The translations under genes were made by a program, and so were the position numbers. From CAZZEX01 sp964653285 (GTDB taxonomy: Bacteria; Chloroflexota; Anaerolineae; B4-G1): a stretch of 43,291 nucleotides of DNA. The number at the start of each line of letters is the position of its first letter. Position 1 is the stretch's first letter. The DNA lies in NCBI GenBank assembly GCA_964653285.1, contig CAZZEX010000037.1:1-43291 (forward strand), written 5' to 3'. This document shows positions 20,806 through 30,303 of the stretch, one piece after another. The notes below the pieces were generated by a model. That model was not told where the DNA came from and ran no database searches. It worked only from the letters and a program-made list of their open reading frames with translations.

Positions 20806-21035
20806 AGCAACCAGACCAGCGTCGGGAGTTCCTTCAATCCGAGCACCGCACGGCCTTGCGCACTGAACTGGACAGCCTCTATGCCCACCTCTATGGCCTG
20901 GAGTGTGACGAACTGGCCTACATCCTGGACACGTTCCCCATCGTGCGGCGCAAGGATGAGGAGAAGTATGGGGATTATCGGATGAAGCGGTTGGTGTTGG
21001 AGGCGTATGAGAGGTTGGGACTACTGAAGCACTGA
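20806..21035 (+). pseudogene. Remnant of the methyltransferase gene 3' end (copy 1)
   Basis: The frame reads DSLYAHLYGLECDELAYILD and then TFPIVRRKDEEKYG, matching the last ~60 residues of the methyltransferase (DGLYTHLYGLTRDELAYILD). It lacks everything upstream and has no start of its own beyond a chance ATG at 20763 inside the peptidase gene. It follows the peptidase cassette directly. Confidence 0.85.
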
Positions 21036-21109
21036 AGTAGTGAGGACACTGAATTGGTCCTCGTGGCATGCGGCGCAGTGCAGAAGGAAAGACTACCAGG
21101 AGGTGAGTA

Positions 21110-22177
21110 ATGACCCGAACAAGTCGCTGGTGCCTGTGGCTGCTCGGTCTGGGAGCGACCGTGACGCTGTTGGTCGCGTTTACCTCGCACCCGGCCCGCG
21201 CTGACGGCATTCCTGTCCCGCCCTACGGCCACTGGGGGGACATCGAGATGCCGGGGCAGAAGGCCATCATCGTCTACGACGCAGAGGTGGGGCACGAGGA
21301 CCTTGTCCTCTCCGTCCAACTGCTGGCCGAAAGCCCCGAAGCGGCGTGGGTGGTGCCTGTGCCCTCCCCCCCAGAGGTGAGCACCGCCAGCGCGGAGTGG
21401 TTCGTCCAGTTGAGCGACCTCACCCAGCCGGAAATCGTGACTCGGACCGTGCCTTTCCCCATGATAGGAGCGGCGACCAAAGGTGGTGCGCAGGGAGGGG
21501 TGGAAGTGCTGAGCCGCGAGCGGGTGGGAGTCTACGACGTCAGCGTCCTCTCTTCCGACGAGCCCGGAGCACTGCTGGAATGGCTCAACGAGAACGGCTA
21601 CGCCTTCCCGGAGGAAGGCGAGCCCATTCTGGATGCCTACGTGGAGGAAGGCTGGTACTTTCTGGCCACCCGCGTACTCCCCGGCGAGACCGCTAACCTT
21701 GAAGGGGACGTGCAGCCCCTGTGGCTCTCTTTTGACACCGAGCGGCCGGTCTATCCTATGCGGCTGACGGCGCTGGTTGACGAGTACATGGACGTACTCA
21801 TCTATGTGTTGACCGACCACCGCATGGAGATCAAGGGTTCTGAGTTTGAGCCGGAGTTCGCCGGGGAGTTGACGCTGGAGTCGGTGGCGTCGGAGGAGAG
21901 TGACCTGGTGGACCTCCTGACCGGCCGGCCCTACTATGTCACCAAACTGCACAGTTGGTACTTTGCCGCCTGGGAAACAACGGACGACCTGTACTTCCAG
22001 CGCGCGGCCAGCGACGAGCCCTACCGCAGGGTCATCTACCGGACGGTCGTTGATCCCGTGGCCGCCTGCTGCCCGTGTTGCCCGAGTTTCGCGCCGCTGG
22101 GGCTGGTGGTCGGACTGGGCCTGGTGGGATGGCAGCGTCGTCTGGCGCGAATGGATGTCGAGGTCCCAAAGAAGTAG
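21110..22177 (+). CDS. DUF2330-family exported/membrane-anchored protein
   Basis: This 355-aa protein has an N-terminal signal peptide (WCLWLLGLGATVTLLVAF, cleavage likely after ARA near residue 32) and a C-terminal membrane segment (LGLVVGLGLVGW) followed by positive residues. The body matches DUF2330: IIVYDAEVGHEDLVLSVQLL, WVVPVPSPPEVS, and the RPVYPMRLTA block. The DUF2330 function is unknown; the proteins sit outside the cytoplasmic membrane. AGGAGGTGAG precedes ATG 21110. It looks out of place in a restriction island and is bracketed by two remnants of the methyltransferase 3' end, so it is probably a passenger gene. Confidence 0.85.
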   Translation: MTRTSRWCLWLLGLGATVTLLVAFTSHPARADGIPVPPYGHWGDIEMPGQKAIIVYDAEVGHEDLVLSVQLLAESPEAAWVVPVPSPPEVSTASAEWFVQLSDLTQPEIVTRTVPFPMIGAATKGGAQGGVEVLSRERVGVYDVSVLSSDEPGALLEWLNENGYAFPEEGEPILDAYVEEGWYFLATRVLPGETANLEGDVQPLWLSFDTERPVYPMRLTALVDEYMDVLIYVLTDHRMEIKGSEFEPEFAGELTLESVASEESDLVDLLTGRPYYVTKLHSWYFAAWETTDDLYFQRAASDEPYRRVIYRTVVDPVAACCPCCPSFAPLGLVVGLGLVGWQRRLARMDVEVPKK

Positions 22178-22185
22178 CGCCGTGA

Positions 22186-22360
22186 GTGGCGTACCAAACA
22201 GTGATTTCATCGCTTCAGTGGCTCAGTGGTTCCATCGTTTGCCGGAAGGATGAGGAGCAGTGGGGGGGAGCCTGGGGTGAGCCCTTCGGCTTCGCTCAGG
22301 GCAGGCCCAGTCGAACCCTATCGGACGAAGCGGTTAGTGTGGGAGCGTTTGAGTCGCTGA
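22186..22360 (+). pseudogene. Remnant of the methyltransferase gene 3' end (copy 2) split by a repeat
   Basis: SIVCRKDEEQWG at 22231-22265 matches FPIVRRKDEEKYG, and YRTKRLVWERLSR ending at TGA 22358-22360 matches YRTKRLVLEGY. Between them lies a repeat of the type CCCTTCGGCTTCGCTCAGGG (about 22262-22315), which also shifts the frame. Confidence 0.75.
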
Positions 22361-22422
22361 GGTCGCTGATAGGATGAAACCGCTGAGGGTGCACGGCACA
22401 AGGGACGAAAGTGAGGAAAGTG

Positions 22423-22536
22423 ATGGATCAACCGACTACTGACACAATTTCTCAGCAAGAGTCTGATGAAGCCATTGAGCAATACATCAGTTGGGCGTCA
22501 GGATGGGATGGCGCTTTACCGGCGGATGTTTTCTAA
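22423..22536 (+). CDS. Small 37-aa ORF coupled to the next gene
   Basis: The 37-codon frame (MDQPTTDTISQQESDEAIEQ ...) is acidic. It has GAGGAAAG upstream and its TAA overlaps the next start codon (TAATG at 22534-22538). This overlap and the ribosome-binding site argue for real translation, as a small protein or a leader that couples expression of the downstream gene. No family is recognised. Confidence 0.5.
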   Translation: MDQPTTDTISQQESDEAIEQYISWASGWDGALPADVF

Positions 22537-23060
22537 TGCACCTGATTCCATTCTACCTCGTTGAACCCAAGTTGGCAGCAAAAGAGACACGCGTGATCAA
22601 CCTGCTCGTCCCGCAAGGTGAATTGCCAGTGGGGTCCTATGGCCTGCTGGAGTTCTACTGTCCCGACCCAACCTGCGATTGCCGGCGGGTGATGCTCAAT
22701 GTCGTGGAGGAGAAAGGCCCCGGCCGCTTCCTGGCTTCCATCAGCTACGGCTTCGACAGGGGTGAGGATATGGCAGGACCGTTCCTCGATCCACTGAACC
22801 CACAGAGCAAATACGCCGAGGGGCTGCTTCAACTTGTAGAGGAGACCGTGTTGAGCAATCCGCGTTACGTGGCCCGGCTGGAGCGGCATTACGTGATGGT
22901 CAAACAAGCGGCCTCCGATCCCAAACATCCCGCCTATCGCAAGTTGCGAAAGGTGTTGGCGGACGACGCCGCGTCGTTCCCCTTGCCACGGTCAGTACGC
23001 AGGCCACGGGGGAAATCACTGAAACGGAAACGGAAGCCACGGCGCAGACGCCGCAGGTGA
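22536..23060 (+). CDS. Uncharacterised Cys-motif protein with basic tail
   Basis: This 174-aa protein starts at ATG 22536, coupled by TAATG to the preceding small frame; the open frame extends upstream to 22491 but without a ribosome-binding site. It contains YCPDPTCDCRRVML, a likely metal-binding cluster, a helical middle, and an extremely basic C-terminal tail rich in Arg/Lys that suggests nucleic-acid binding. I recall similar conserved hypothetical proteins but no function. It precedes the Mrr-type endonuclease gene by about 50 nt. Confidence 0.65.
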   Translation: MHLIPFYLVEPKLAAKETRVINLLVPQGELPVGSYGLLEFYCPDPTCDCRRVMLNVVEEKGPGRFLASISYGFDRGEDMAGPFLDPLNPQSKYAEGLLQLVEETVLSNPRYVARLERHYVMVKQAASDPKHPAYRKLRKVLADDAASFPLPRSVRRPRGKSLKRKRKPRRRRRR

Positions 23061-23109
23061 GGGAGAAGAAACCGAACAGGGAATATCACAAGATGTGCGA
23101 GGGGGAGAC

Positions 23110-24573
23110 GTGACAACTCAACTTGATCTGACAGGGCTATCCGCCGATCAAACGGTGAACGACCTGTGCTACGAAATCCTGCGACGTGCCGGGGAGCCGA
23201 TGCACTACCGCGACGTCGCTTCCCTCTTGCTGCAGGTCAAGCCACTGGAAACCAAGACGCCCGAAAACTCGGTCTACTCGCGGATGCTCACCGACGACCA
23301 GGACCGGTTTGTGCGCGTGGGGCCGGGTGTTTTTGGCTTGCGTACCGTTTCGGATCAAGCCGAGCCACCTCCATCCACTTCAACGGCGAGTCAGCCCGAG
23401 CGGAAGGTGCGCATACCGCTTTTCCCACTCTACAGTGAGATGGCGCTCTTGCTACCGATCCTCGACGGTCAACCACGCGCTTATCTGCAGGGTCTCTTCA
23501 GCCAGATCGCCGAGTTGCGCGGCACGCCGCAAGAGCCGCAAGACTGGACCGCGCCCGACGAGTGGATTCCCCAGAGGCTTTCTGGCACTGAGCAACAGTT
23601 GGCGATGGCCATATGGAAAGGTTCCAAGCGCCAGGTCAACCCACGCCATACTCGCGGACATTGGTACCTGGCCAAGGGATACAATCTACTGGCCGAGGAG
23701 CAAGACGAGGTTCTGCGACTCACTGCATGTGGTCAGGACTTTATCCAGAACCCCAGCGGCGACACCGTCCAACTCGTTGACCGTCAGGAAGGGCTGATCA
23801 AACTCCTATCTATCGTAGCCGAGCGCGGGCCGGGCCGCCGGGGAGATTTACTGCCCGAGTGGTCCCGTTACCTGCAAGCCGTTTCCAACTTTAACAGTGA
23901 CAGCACTTTCAAAGACACTTTGCGCCGGCGTCTTCTGAACCTGGTGGATCGCGACCTGATCACTCGTAGCGGCAACACGTACCAGATTGCTCAATCCGGC
24001 CTGGATTATCTGGAGCGCGTGGGCGTTGACCAGACGTGGATCCAGGCGCCGCCCGACGAACTCCACCGACTCTACGACGTTGCGAACCAGCAACGCCAGG
24101 CCGTCCGCGAGCAACTCAGGAATCTGTTGCTGGACGTGGATCCCTACCAATTCGAGAACCTGATCCGGCGCTTGTTGGAAGAGATGGGGTATCAGGACGT
24201 AGAGACCACCTCGCCGGCGAACGACAAAGGCGTAGACGTAGTAGGTGACATCGAAGTCGGCATCACGGCGGTGCGGGAGGTCGTGCAGGTCAAGCGCCAC
24301 CGGCACAACATCCAGCGACCCGTCTTGGACGCACTGCGCGGGTCGCTGCACCGTTTCGGTGCTGTGCGGGGGACGATCATCACCACGAGCGGTTTTTCCA
24401 AAGGGACGCGCGACGCTGCCTTTGAACGGGGTGCGCCACCCATCACGTTGATAAACGGCGACAAGCTGGTTGACTTACTCATCGAGCACGAGTTAGGCGT
24501 GCGCAAGAAGGCTATCGAGATACTGGAGTTGGATGAACAGGCGCTGCTTAGCGAGGGGGAGGAGACCGAGTAG
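23110..24573 (+). CDS. Mrr-type restriction endonuclease with N-terminal HTH
   Basis: This 487-aa protein has an N-terminal HARE-HTH-like winged helix (VNDLCYEILRRAGEPMHYRD, then VASLLL) that typically reads DNA modification state. The C-terminal Mrr/PD-(D/E)xK domain (about residues 335-460) is recognised by FENLIRRLLEEMGYQDVE, D376 in KGVDVVG, and Q393-V-K395 in VVQVKR, with TTSGFSKGTRDAA after it. Mrr proteins cut methylated or foreign DNA. GTG 23110 is preferred over GTG 23095 because AGGGGGAG lies just upstream of it. In this island it is the clearest nuclease candidate. Confidence 0.85.
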   Translation: MTTQLDLTGLSADQTVNDLCYEILRRAGEPMHYRDVASLLLQVKPLETKTPENSVYSRMLTDDQDRFVRVGPGVFGLRTVSDQAEPPPSTSTASQPERKVRIPLFPLYSEMALLLPILDGQPRAYLQGLFSQIAELRGTPQEPQDWTAPDEWIPQRLSGTEQQLAMAIWKGSKRQVNPRHTRGHWYLAKGYNLLAEEQDEVLRLTACGQDFIQNPSGDTVQLVDRQEGLIKLLSIVAERGPGRRGDLLPEWSRYLQAVSNFNSDSTFKDTLRRRLLNLVDRDLITRSGNTYQIAQSGLDYLERVGVDQTWIQAPPDELHRLYDVANQQRQAVREQLRNLLLDVDPYQFENLIRRLLEEMGYQDVETTSPANDKGVDVVGDIEVGITAVREVVQVKRHRHNIQRPVLDALRGSLHRFGAVRGTIITTSGFSKGTRDAAFERGAPPITLINGDKLVDLLIEHELGVRKKAIEILELDEQALLSEGEETE

Positions 24574-24705
24574 TCGCTAGACACGCGAGTTGCGGTTTTC
24601 TCGGTGGCTTCATCCTTTCGGTGTTTCAGTGGTTCCCCATCGTGCAGTCGAGAGATGAGAGACGATGTGGATAGTGCAAGGTAGGCGACAGGCAGGGAGC
24701 GAACT

Positions 24706-26406
24706 TTGAGCAACCTCGATCCACACTGGATAGCGCCGATTTACAAGGCAATGACGGGAGAGGACTTCTTGGGCCTGCGTGCGGTCCAAGGGAACATTGT
24801 CGGGTATCTCCTGCCCGGCATCATCACGATTACCCCCCGCGCACGCTACTACGCATTCTATAGTTGGCTATTAGTTGAGTACCAGCAATCGCACTCTGAG
24901 GGTATGTCGCTGGCCGCGTTTATCAAGCGCCGGGAACAGATATTCGTCCTGGCCAACCTGGCCTGGAGCGCCAGTTCCGACGACAATCCACACGAAGGCG
25001 GTCTACTGGGCAGCGTCAAGATTGGCAAACACTGGCTAGCACTTCAGCAGGCAGGCACGATACCCGTGAGCGTGGACGACTATCTCAAAGCCAGGTATGG
25101 CGGGTACGGTCAATACGCTGGTGTAATGCAGTCGTTGGGTCTCATTCGGCAGCCAGACTCTGGTGTCTTGGAGGTTTTGCCCAAGGGCCAGGAACTCGCG
25201 CAGTCCTTTGCCGATGCCATAGGAGATACACGATACTATAAGCAAAGAACGACCTTCGACACAGCAGAGTCCATTCCCCGAGACGTTCTGGAAGAATACG
25301 GCACACGTTGTCGCTTGAGCGGTTTGGCCGTGTCATCCGATCGCCCCCCTACTCTGGAAGTTCTGTTCGCTTTCGATGCTGATGGAACATTGTCACCACC
25401 GGGGACCGGTTCATCGGTTGGCAATATGAAGGGCACTTTGGGGCTGATCCTGGATATGCTGGATCAAGCCGAAGGTCCATTCGCTGACGACGACTTCCGC
25501 CAAGCAGCTGCCTATGGTCTATGTATAGACTGCGATTCGTATCGGCCAGCCGAGCCGCTACGCCCCTTCTTGGCCCACTGGCAGATGTTCCAGCTTCGAG
25601 AGTACTACGTCTATGCTCTCTATGCATTGTGGGTGTATTTCCTGCACTGGTTGCGCCTGGAGGGACCTCAGACCCTCCGGCAATTCTGCACCCATCTGAA
25701 TGAGGCGATCGATTTGACGGCATCTGCAGATGCAGTAGGACTCGCTATCCCCTCAAAATCAGCAGACGAGTGGACACTGACAGAATGGCTGAGCACACTT
25801 CTTGACGCATGCAACATGCCTGGTGATGACTGGGCGGGTCGCTGTGTAGCCTTCGCCCAGCAGAGTCAGACCCCGCTGAACGAGCACGTTCTCTACCAGC
25901 AGTTGGATTTCACCCAGCCGGACGACTCGTCTACGTATGTCGGCCTGACGTGGCTGCTGCTGTCCACGCTGTGCCTGCGGCTGCAGGGTCTGCGAGATTC
26001 TGACCAATGGGATGCCTGGTACTGGGCCAAGTCTGGAGGAGCACGCCGCCGCTCAATGGACCTGTTCGTGCGTGATATGTCCGACCACATGGCCGCTGAC
26101 GACAGCGTCTTGGATGCCTGGAGTTGGCTGTACCGAGATTACATCGTCGCTCAACATACCATTACTGCACTGGAAAAGTGGCGTCAGCGTAGTGCTAACA
26201 CATTCCACTTCAATTATGACCGGGGTCTATTCGAATGGATTCGGGACGGTGTGACAGGGTTCTCAGCCTCTCGTTTCCGGCAAGCCTACGACATGTTGGC
26301 CGACCTGGGGCTGTATGAGATCGACTCCGAGGCGGGCGACCGCCCAGGGCTGACGGAGTTGGGCCGACAGACCTTGCGACGAGTTCTGGAGGCTTGCAGT
26401 GGCTGA
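24706..26406 (+). CDS. Uncharacterised 566-aa defence-island protein
   Basis: The start is TTG 24706 with AGGGAG 5-6 nt upstream. The protein is largely helical with many Trp/Tyr residues. Notable blocks are ITITPRARYYAFYSWLLVEY near residue 40-60 and a C-terminal winged-helix-like part (FRQAYDMLADLGLYEID, GLTELGRQTLRRVLE). I recognise no catalytic motif and no named family. Its TGA overlaps the GTG of the PLD-like gene by 8 nt, so both are translated together and probably act together. The GC content looks lower than in the methyltransferase gene. A role as specificity or scaffold subunit for the PLD protein is a guess. Confidence 0.75.
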   Translation: MSNLDPHWIAPIYKAMTGEDFLGLRAVQGNIVGYLLPGIITITPRARYYAFYSWLLVEYQQSHSEGMSLAAFIKRREQIFVLANLAWSASSDDNPHEGGLLGSVKIGKHWLALQQAGTIPVSVDDYLKARYGGYGQYAGVMQSLGLIRQPDSGVLEVLPKGQELAQSFADAIGDTRYYKQRTTFDTAESIPRDVLEEYGTRCRLSGLAVSSDRPPTLEVLFAFDADGTLSPPGTGSSVGNMKGTLGLILDMLDQAEGPFADDDFRQAAAYGLCIDCDSYRPAEPLRPFLAHWQMFQLREYYVYALYALWVYFLHWLRLEGPQTLRQFCTHLNEAIDLTASADAVGLAIPSKSADEWTLTEWLSTLLDACNMPGDDWAGRCVAFAQQSQTPLNEHVLYQQLDFTQPDDSSTYVGLTWLLLSTLCLRLQGLRDSDQWDAWYWAKSGGARRRSMDLFVRDMSDHMAADDSVLDAWSWLYRDYIVAQHTITALEKWRQRSANTFHFNYDRGLFEWIRDGVTGFSASRFRQAYDMLADLGLYEIDSEAGDRPGLTELGRQTLRRVLEACSG

Positions 26407-29230
26407 ACTGGAACCCATCCACTTGCTTGAGAGACTAACCGAGCTTTCGAAGTTTCATGCCGGTATATTCTTCACCTATGGGGCCGATCTGGCTTTTTTT
26501 GAGGAGGCCATCCTGTACCCCCTGTGGCGGAACGGCTGCCGCAACAATCTGGTGTTTATGGACGCCCAACGATACGCCGACACGATTGGCGATCTGGGAG
26601 GCAGCGTGACCTGGGTTGGAAGACGCTATCTCCTGATACCTGTTGACCTGGGCATGCTACAGTCCTTTCACCCCAAGCTGGTCCTGCTCCTGGGACGTGA
26701 ACGGGGACGACTCCTGATCGGCAGTGGCAATTTGATATTCACTGGCTTCGGGCACAACCACGAAGTGTTCACCTGCTTGGACTGGACGCCTGATAATTCC
26801 GAGCTTCAACATCTGTTTGCCCAAACCTGGGGTCTGGTCAACGCGGCGCTTCAGCGATGGGGACACTCTGATGAAGCGCGTACGATGTTGAACAAAGCGG
26901 CATACGTATCCGATTGGCTTGCCTCGCCTACTGAGCCTACAACAGAGATCCAATTGTTTCACACCCTTGAGGACCCGCTGATTGATCAGTGCAGCCGGGC
27001 TCTCAGCGGCGAGGTCATAGAAAGGATCACGGTTCTCTCGCCATTTCTGGACGATGCTGCGCTTGCCCTGAGCGAACTCTATTCTCGCTTCCAACCGAAG
27101 GAGCTACGTCTGGTGCTCCAGGATGCACGGGCTGTTGGCAATGCCGAGGCTTTGAAAAGCCTGCGTCAGGCAGGTGCACCGCTCGAGGTGTATCGTTTCA
27201 ACGACGACAAGCGCTATTTGCACGCCAAAATCTACGTCTTCGAGACCGCCGATGCATCCTACATGCTGACCGGTAGCGCCAATTGCACCCGTGCTGCCTG
27301 GCTCGCAACTTGTGCCTACGGCAACTTTGAGGTCGCGTTGATGCGCCGTGCCGATTCTCGTCAGTACTTTGACCCTTTGCTGAAAGCACACATCGCATCA
27401 CAGGCCGTTGCTTCGCTCGACGAGATCAGCATCAGGCGAGAACGGTTGCCGGTGTCAGAAGGCGAAGAGACAGCCATCCGTCTGCTAGACGTTTCAGTAG
27501 CAGGGGGTCTGCTGTCGGTGAGTTTCTCCATATCCTCACTGCCTGAAGGCGTAGCTGATCTGCGGCTACGCCTCTCCACGACTCCCCCCCGTTTCATCTC
27601 CCTGGGACAGCATGGTATTGGTCCGCATACCTTCCAGAAACCTGTTTCACCGGAACTCCAAGCAGTACTGACACGCCTGCTTTCTGCCAGCGTGTGGGGA
27701 GCCACCTCTGACGGCGAGTCCATAGACTTACGTTGCAGTGAACTCTGGATCACCAACGTAGATGTGCTGCGTCGTGAGGTCGGTCGTGCCCTGCCAGCCG
27801 ACGTTCGCACCGGTAGCTACCTGGCCCAGATGGTGCTGAACTCCGAGGAGGAATGGCGCGATCTGTACGAATCGCTGGCTCTTCTGATCGAGTTGGACGT
27901 GATTGGGCTCAAGCGGCGAGGGGGAACCTATACGGCGTCACCGCCCAGCGAGCGATCAAGACTACGGAATGATGATAGAGGACAAGAAGTCGAAATCAGG
28001 CTGGTAGACGAAGAGGACGAAGCTGCCGGACGTGAGGAAATCGCTGCTGTCCTATTTCAGGAGAGCCGTTTGCACGCCTGGTTCGAGCACGTGCGTGGCA
28101 GACTGCCGGGTGCCGCGCCCGAACTTTCGGAGACTGAGGAGGAGCTGGGCGAACCGGAGCCAAAGACCAAATCGCGGGGCAAACGGCGCAGACGGCGCTG
28201 GACGCCACCGGAACGTATTGGTCGGCGCTTCGTCAACCTGGTGAACAAGTACATTCGTAGCCTGACCAATGTTGAGTATATGCAGACGGTCTCCATCTAC
28301 CATATCCTGACGTACTACTCCGTGTTCCAACGCATCGTGTGGTTCTTGCTCCAACACGACGTGATCTCTGCCGAGACCTTCATTCAGTTGGCTACCAAGA
28401 TCAACGCAGGATTCTTCGGCGCTCCCGAGGATGGGCCACCGATCCTTTATCCCCGACTGAGCCAGCACATGCGGCGCACTTGGTGCGATGACTGGCGAAC
28501 AGCCGAGGTGCCTGTATATGCACTGACAAGTGTGATCTTATCCGAGGGCTCAATGTTCCCATTCCAACAAATGGGTGAACTTCGGGACGATGTGTTGGAA
28601 GCCCAGATAGACGAAACCCGCGGGCAAAACCTGCGCGTATTGTGCGGGGTCGCAAGCGTGATGGACATTCAGTGGGTGCGCGAGGATATTGAAACGCTTG
28701 CCCAGCAGGTGGGTGAGGTGTATGAGCAGGATGCTGAGACCTTCGCTTTTCGGTTGATGGACTACATTGAACATAGCCTGTTGGGGATGGATACTGTCCT
28801 AGACGATTGGATTTTGAAAGCGTCGGTTGCTTTGGGGGAGACCGATGATCCTCATATGAAGAGACTCCTGCGTCGAGCGAGAGTGGACTATGGACTCGCA
28901 AGGTATGACGTCCTGGCATATCTACAAGATATTGATGCGCAAGCAGAGCTGTGTTCAGACTTGATCTTCTGGATGAGATGTGCAGGCGACGCTGATGCAG
29001 CGAGAGAATGGAGTGAAACCCTCGTCAATTTGTTGCAGTCACAAGGAGAAAGTGGCCAGGTAGCTCAAGCTCTGTTTCAGCAAGGACAAAGACTCTTCTA
29101 TGACGGACATCACGATGAGTCTGCCAACAAACTACGCCAATCGCTTGTGTTGGCGGAACAGCTAGGCGATGAAGTGTTGAGCAGGAAATGTGAACAGTTT
29201 CTCGGGTATACCGAGTTTTTCTTGAAATAG
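26399..29230 (+). CDS. Large phospholipase D-like protein with two HKD motifs (DrmC-like role possible)
   Basis: This 943-aa protein carries two PLD half-sites. The first is FHPKLVLLLG (H91, K93) with GSGN downstream; the second is LHAKIYVF (H275, K277) with TGSANCTRAAW and GNFEV. PLD-fold enzymes in defence islands are usually nucleases. Downstream are a ~250-residue region ending in a basic stretch (KTKSRGKRRRRRW), a helical part, and a TPR-like tail (ALFQQGQRLFYDGHHDESAN). DISARM DrmC is also a PLD protein but is much shorter, so this is a relative at domain level only. The start GTG 26399 overlaps the preceding stop. GC content is lower than that of the flanking large genes. Confidence 0.85.
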   Translation: MAELEPIHLLERLTELSKFHAGIFFTYGADLAFFEEAILYPLWRNGCRNNLVFMDAQRYADTIGDLGGSVTWVGRRYLLIPVDLGMLQSFHPKLVLLLGRERGRLLIGSGNLIFTGFGHNHEVFTCLDWTPDNSELQHLFAQTWGLVNAALQRWGHSDEARTMLNKAAYVSDWLASPTEPTTEIQLFHTLEDPLIDQCSRALSGEVIERITVLSPFLDDAALALSELYSRFQPKELRLVLQDARAVGNAEALKSLRQAGAPLEVYRFNDDKRYLHAKIYVFETADASYMLTGSANCTRAAWLATCAYGNFEVALMRRADSRQYFDPLLKAHIASQAVASLDEISIRRERLPVSEGEETAIRLLDVSVAGGLLSVSFSISSLPEGVADLRLRLSTTPPRFISLGQHGIGPHTFQKPVSPELQAVLTRLLSASVWGATSDGESIDLRCSELWITNVDVLRREVGRALPADVRTGSYLAQMVLNSEEEWRDLYESLALLIELDVIGLKRRGGTYTASPPSERSRLRNDDRGQEVEIRLVDEEDEAAGREEIAAVLFQESRLHAWFEHVRGRLPGAAPELSETEEELGEPEPKTKSRGKRRRRRWTPPERIGRRFVNLVNKYIRSLTNVEYMQTVSIYHILTYYSVFQRIVWFLLQHDVISAETFIQLATKINAGFFGAPEDGPPILYPRLSQHMRRTWCDDWRTAEVPVYALTSVILSEGSMFPFQQMGELRDDVLEAQIDETRGQNLRVLCGVASVMDIQWVREDIETLAQQVGEVYEQDAETFAFRLMDYIEHSLLGMDTVLDDWILKASVALGETDDPHMKRLLRRARVDYGLARYDVLAYLQDIDAQAELCSDLIFWMRCAGDADAAREWSETLVNLLQSQGESGQVAQALFQQGQRLFYDGHHDESANKLRQSLVLAEQLGDEVLSRKCEQFLGYTEFFLK

Positions 29231-29314
29231 AGCAGCAGAAGGGAGCAGATCGTGGCAAAGAGCCTTCCTCACCCACATCCACACCTTCCAGAAATCCTCG
29301 GTGGAGGTCACGTG

Positions 29315-30235
29315 ATGGATGAACAAGACGTCGTTTTGAATGGCGAACTCTCGCTGGAGACCATGGCGGCGATCCTGCTGCCCCTGGAGCCATTGTGGGA
29401 TCCGCTGGCGCCTCTCGGCCCGGTGCACTTGGACCTCAGCGGCGTCACGTTCATCTGGCCGGCGGCGATCACCCTGCTGACCACGACCGTGCTGCGCCTG
29501 CGACAGGATGGGTTTGAGGTGCGCATCACCCGTCCTACGTCGGAAAAGGCAGATGGCTACCTGAACCGGATTGACTTTTATGCCCTGACCGAGGTGCAAG
29601 CGGACTATCTCTGGAGACGGTACGACTCCGGTGGGCGATTCCGGGAAGTTGTGCAGGTTCAGTCGGAGGAAGAAGGTGAAGCGGTCGTCGGCGAGGTCAT
29701 GGCAATCCTCGACCGGAACGTGGCGGGAGTCGGCACCATCTACGACGCCGTTCACTACGCCTTCCTGGAGATTGTGAGCAACGTCTTCCACCACGCCCAG
29801 TCTCCCACGCAGGCGGTGATTTGTGCGCAGTCCTATCCCAGACTCCGGCGGGTAGAACTGGCGGTGGTGGACAGTGGACGCGGTATTCCCGCCAGCCTGG
29901 GTCAGAATCCGGAGTTGGCCGGGCAGTTCGCCACCGCCGCCGAGGCGATTGAACTGGCTGTGAGGCCGCGTGTGACGGGCCGGCCGGATTACAACACCGG
30001 CGAGGGTCTCTTCTTCACCCTGGAGTTCATCAAGGCCAATGGCGGCGACGCCCGCGTGCACTCGCAGGACGGCGCTCTGTGGGTTCGAGAGGGTCAGGTC
30101 AGTGTGCAGACCACGCCTTTCTGGCCGGGCACCTGGGTGGGCCTCCGTTTCCGCACCGACCGGCCTGTGGATACAAAGGTCATTTTCGATCAATACGCAC
30201 CGCCTGAGGATGATTTTGAGTGGTTGTTCGAATAA
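29315..30235 (+). CDS. GHKL-type ATPase (histidine-kinase-like) with N-terminal STAS-like region
   Basis: ATG 29315 is chosen because GGAGG (29303-29307) lies 7 nt upstream; GTG 29252, with GGGAG, is an alternative adding 21 residues. The first ~100 residues resemble a STAS/STAS-like fold (VHLDLSGVTFIWPAAITLL). The rest is a GHKL ATPase: N-box HYAFLEIVSNVFHHA, G1 VDSGRGIP, G2 YNTGEGLFFTLEFIKANGG. There is no His-phosphoacceptor domain, so it resembles anti-sigma-type kinases or switch ATPases rather than a full sensor kinase. The next gene begins with a DUF4325-like STAS segment, the usual partner of such ATPases, so the ATPase probably controls that helicase. Confidence 0.8.
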   Translation: MDEQDVVLNGELSLETMAAILLPLEPLWDPLAPLGPVHLDLSGVTFIWPAAITLLTTTVLRLRQDGFEVRITRPTSEKADGYLNRIDFYALTEVQADYLWRRYDSGGRFREVVQVQSEEEGEAVVGEVMAILDRNVAGVGTIYDAVHYAFLEIVSNVFHHAQSPTQAVICAQSYPRLRRVELAVVDSGRGIPASLGQNPELAGQFATAAEAIELAVRPRVTGRPDYNTGEGLFFTLEFIKANGGDARVHSQDGALWVREGQVSVQTTPFWPGTWVGLRFRTDRPVDTKVIFDQYAPPEDDFEWLFE

Positions 30236-30303
30236 CAGTTAGACGCGGGTTGATCCGTTGATGTCCTGAAATCCGTGTTCTTCTGGCAGGAAGAGGTGGA
30301 GAG

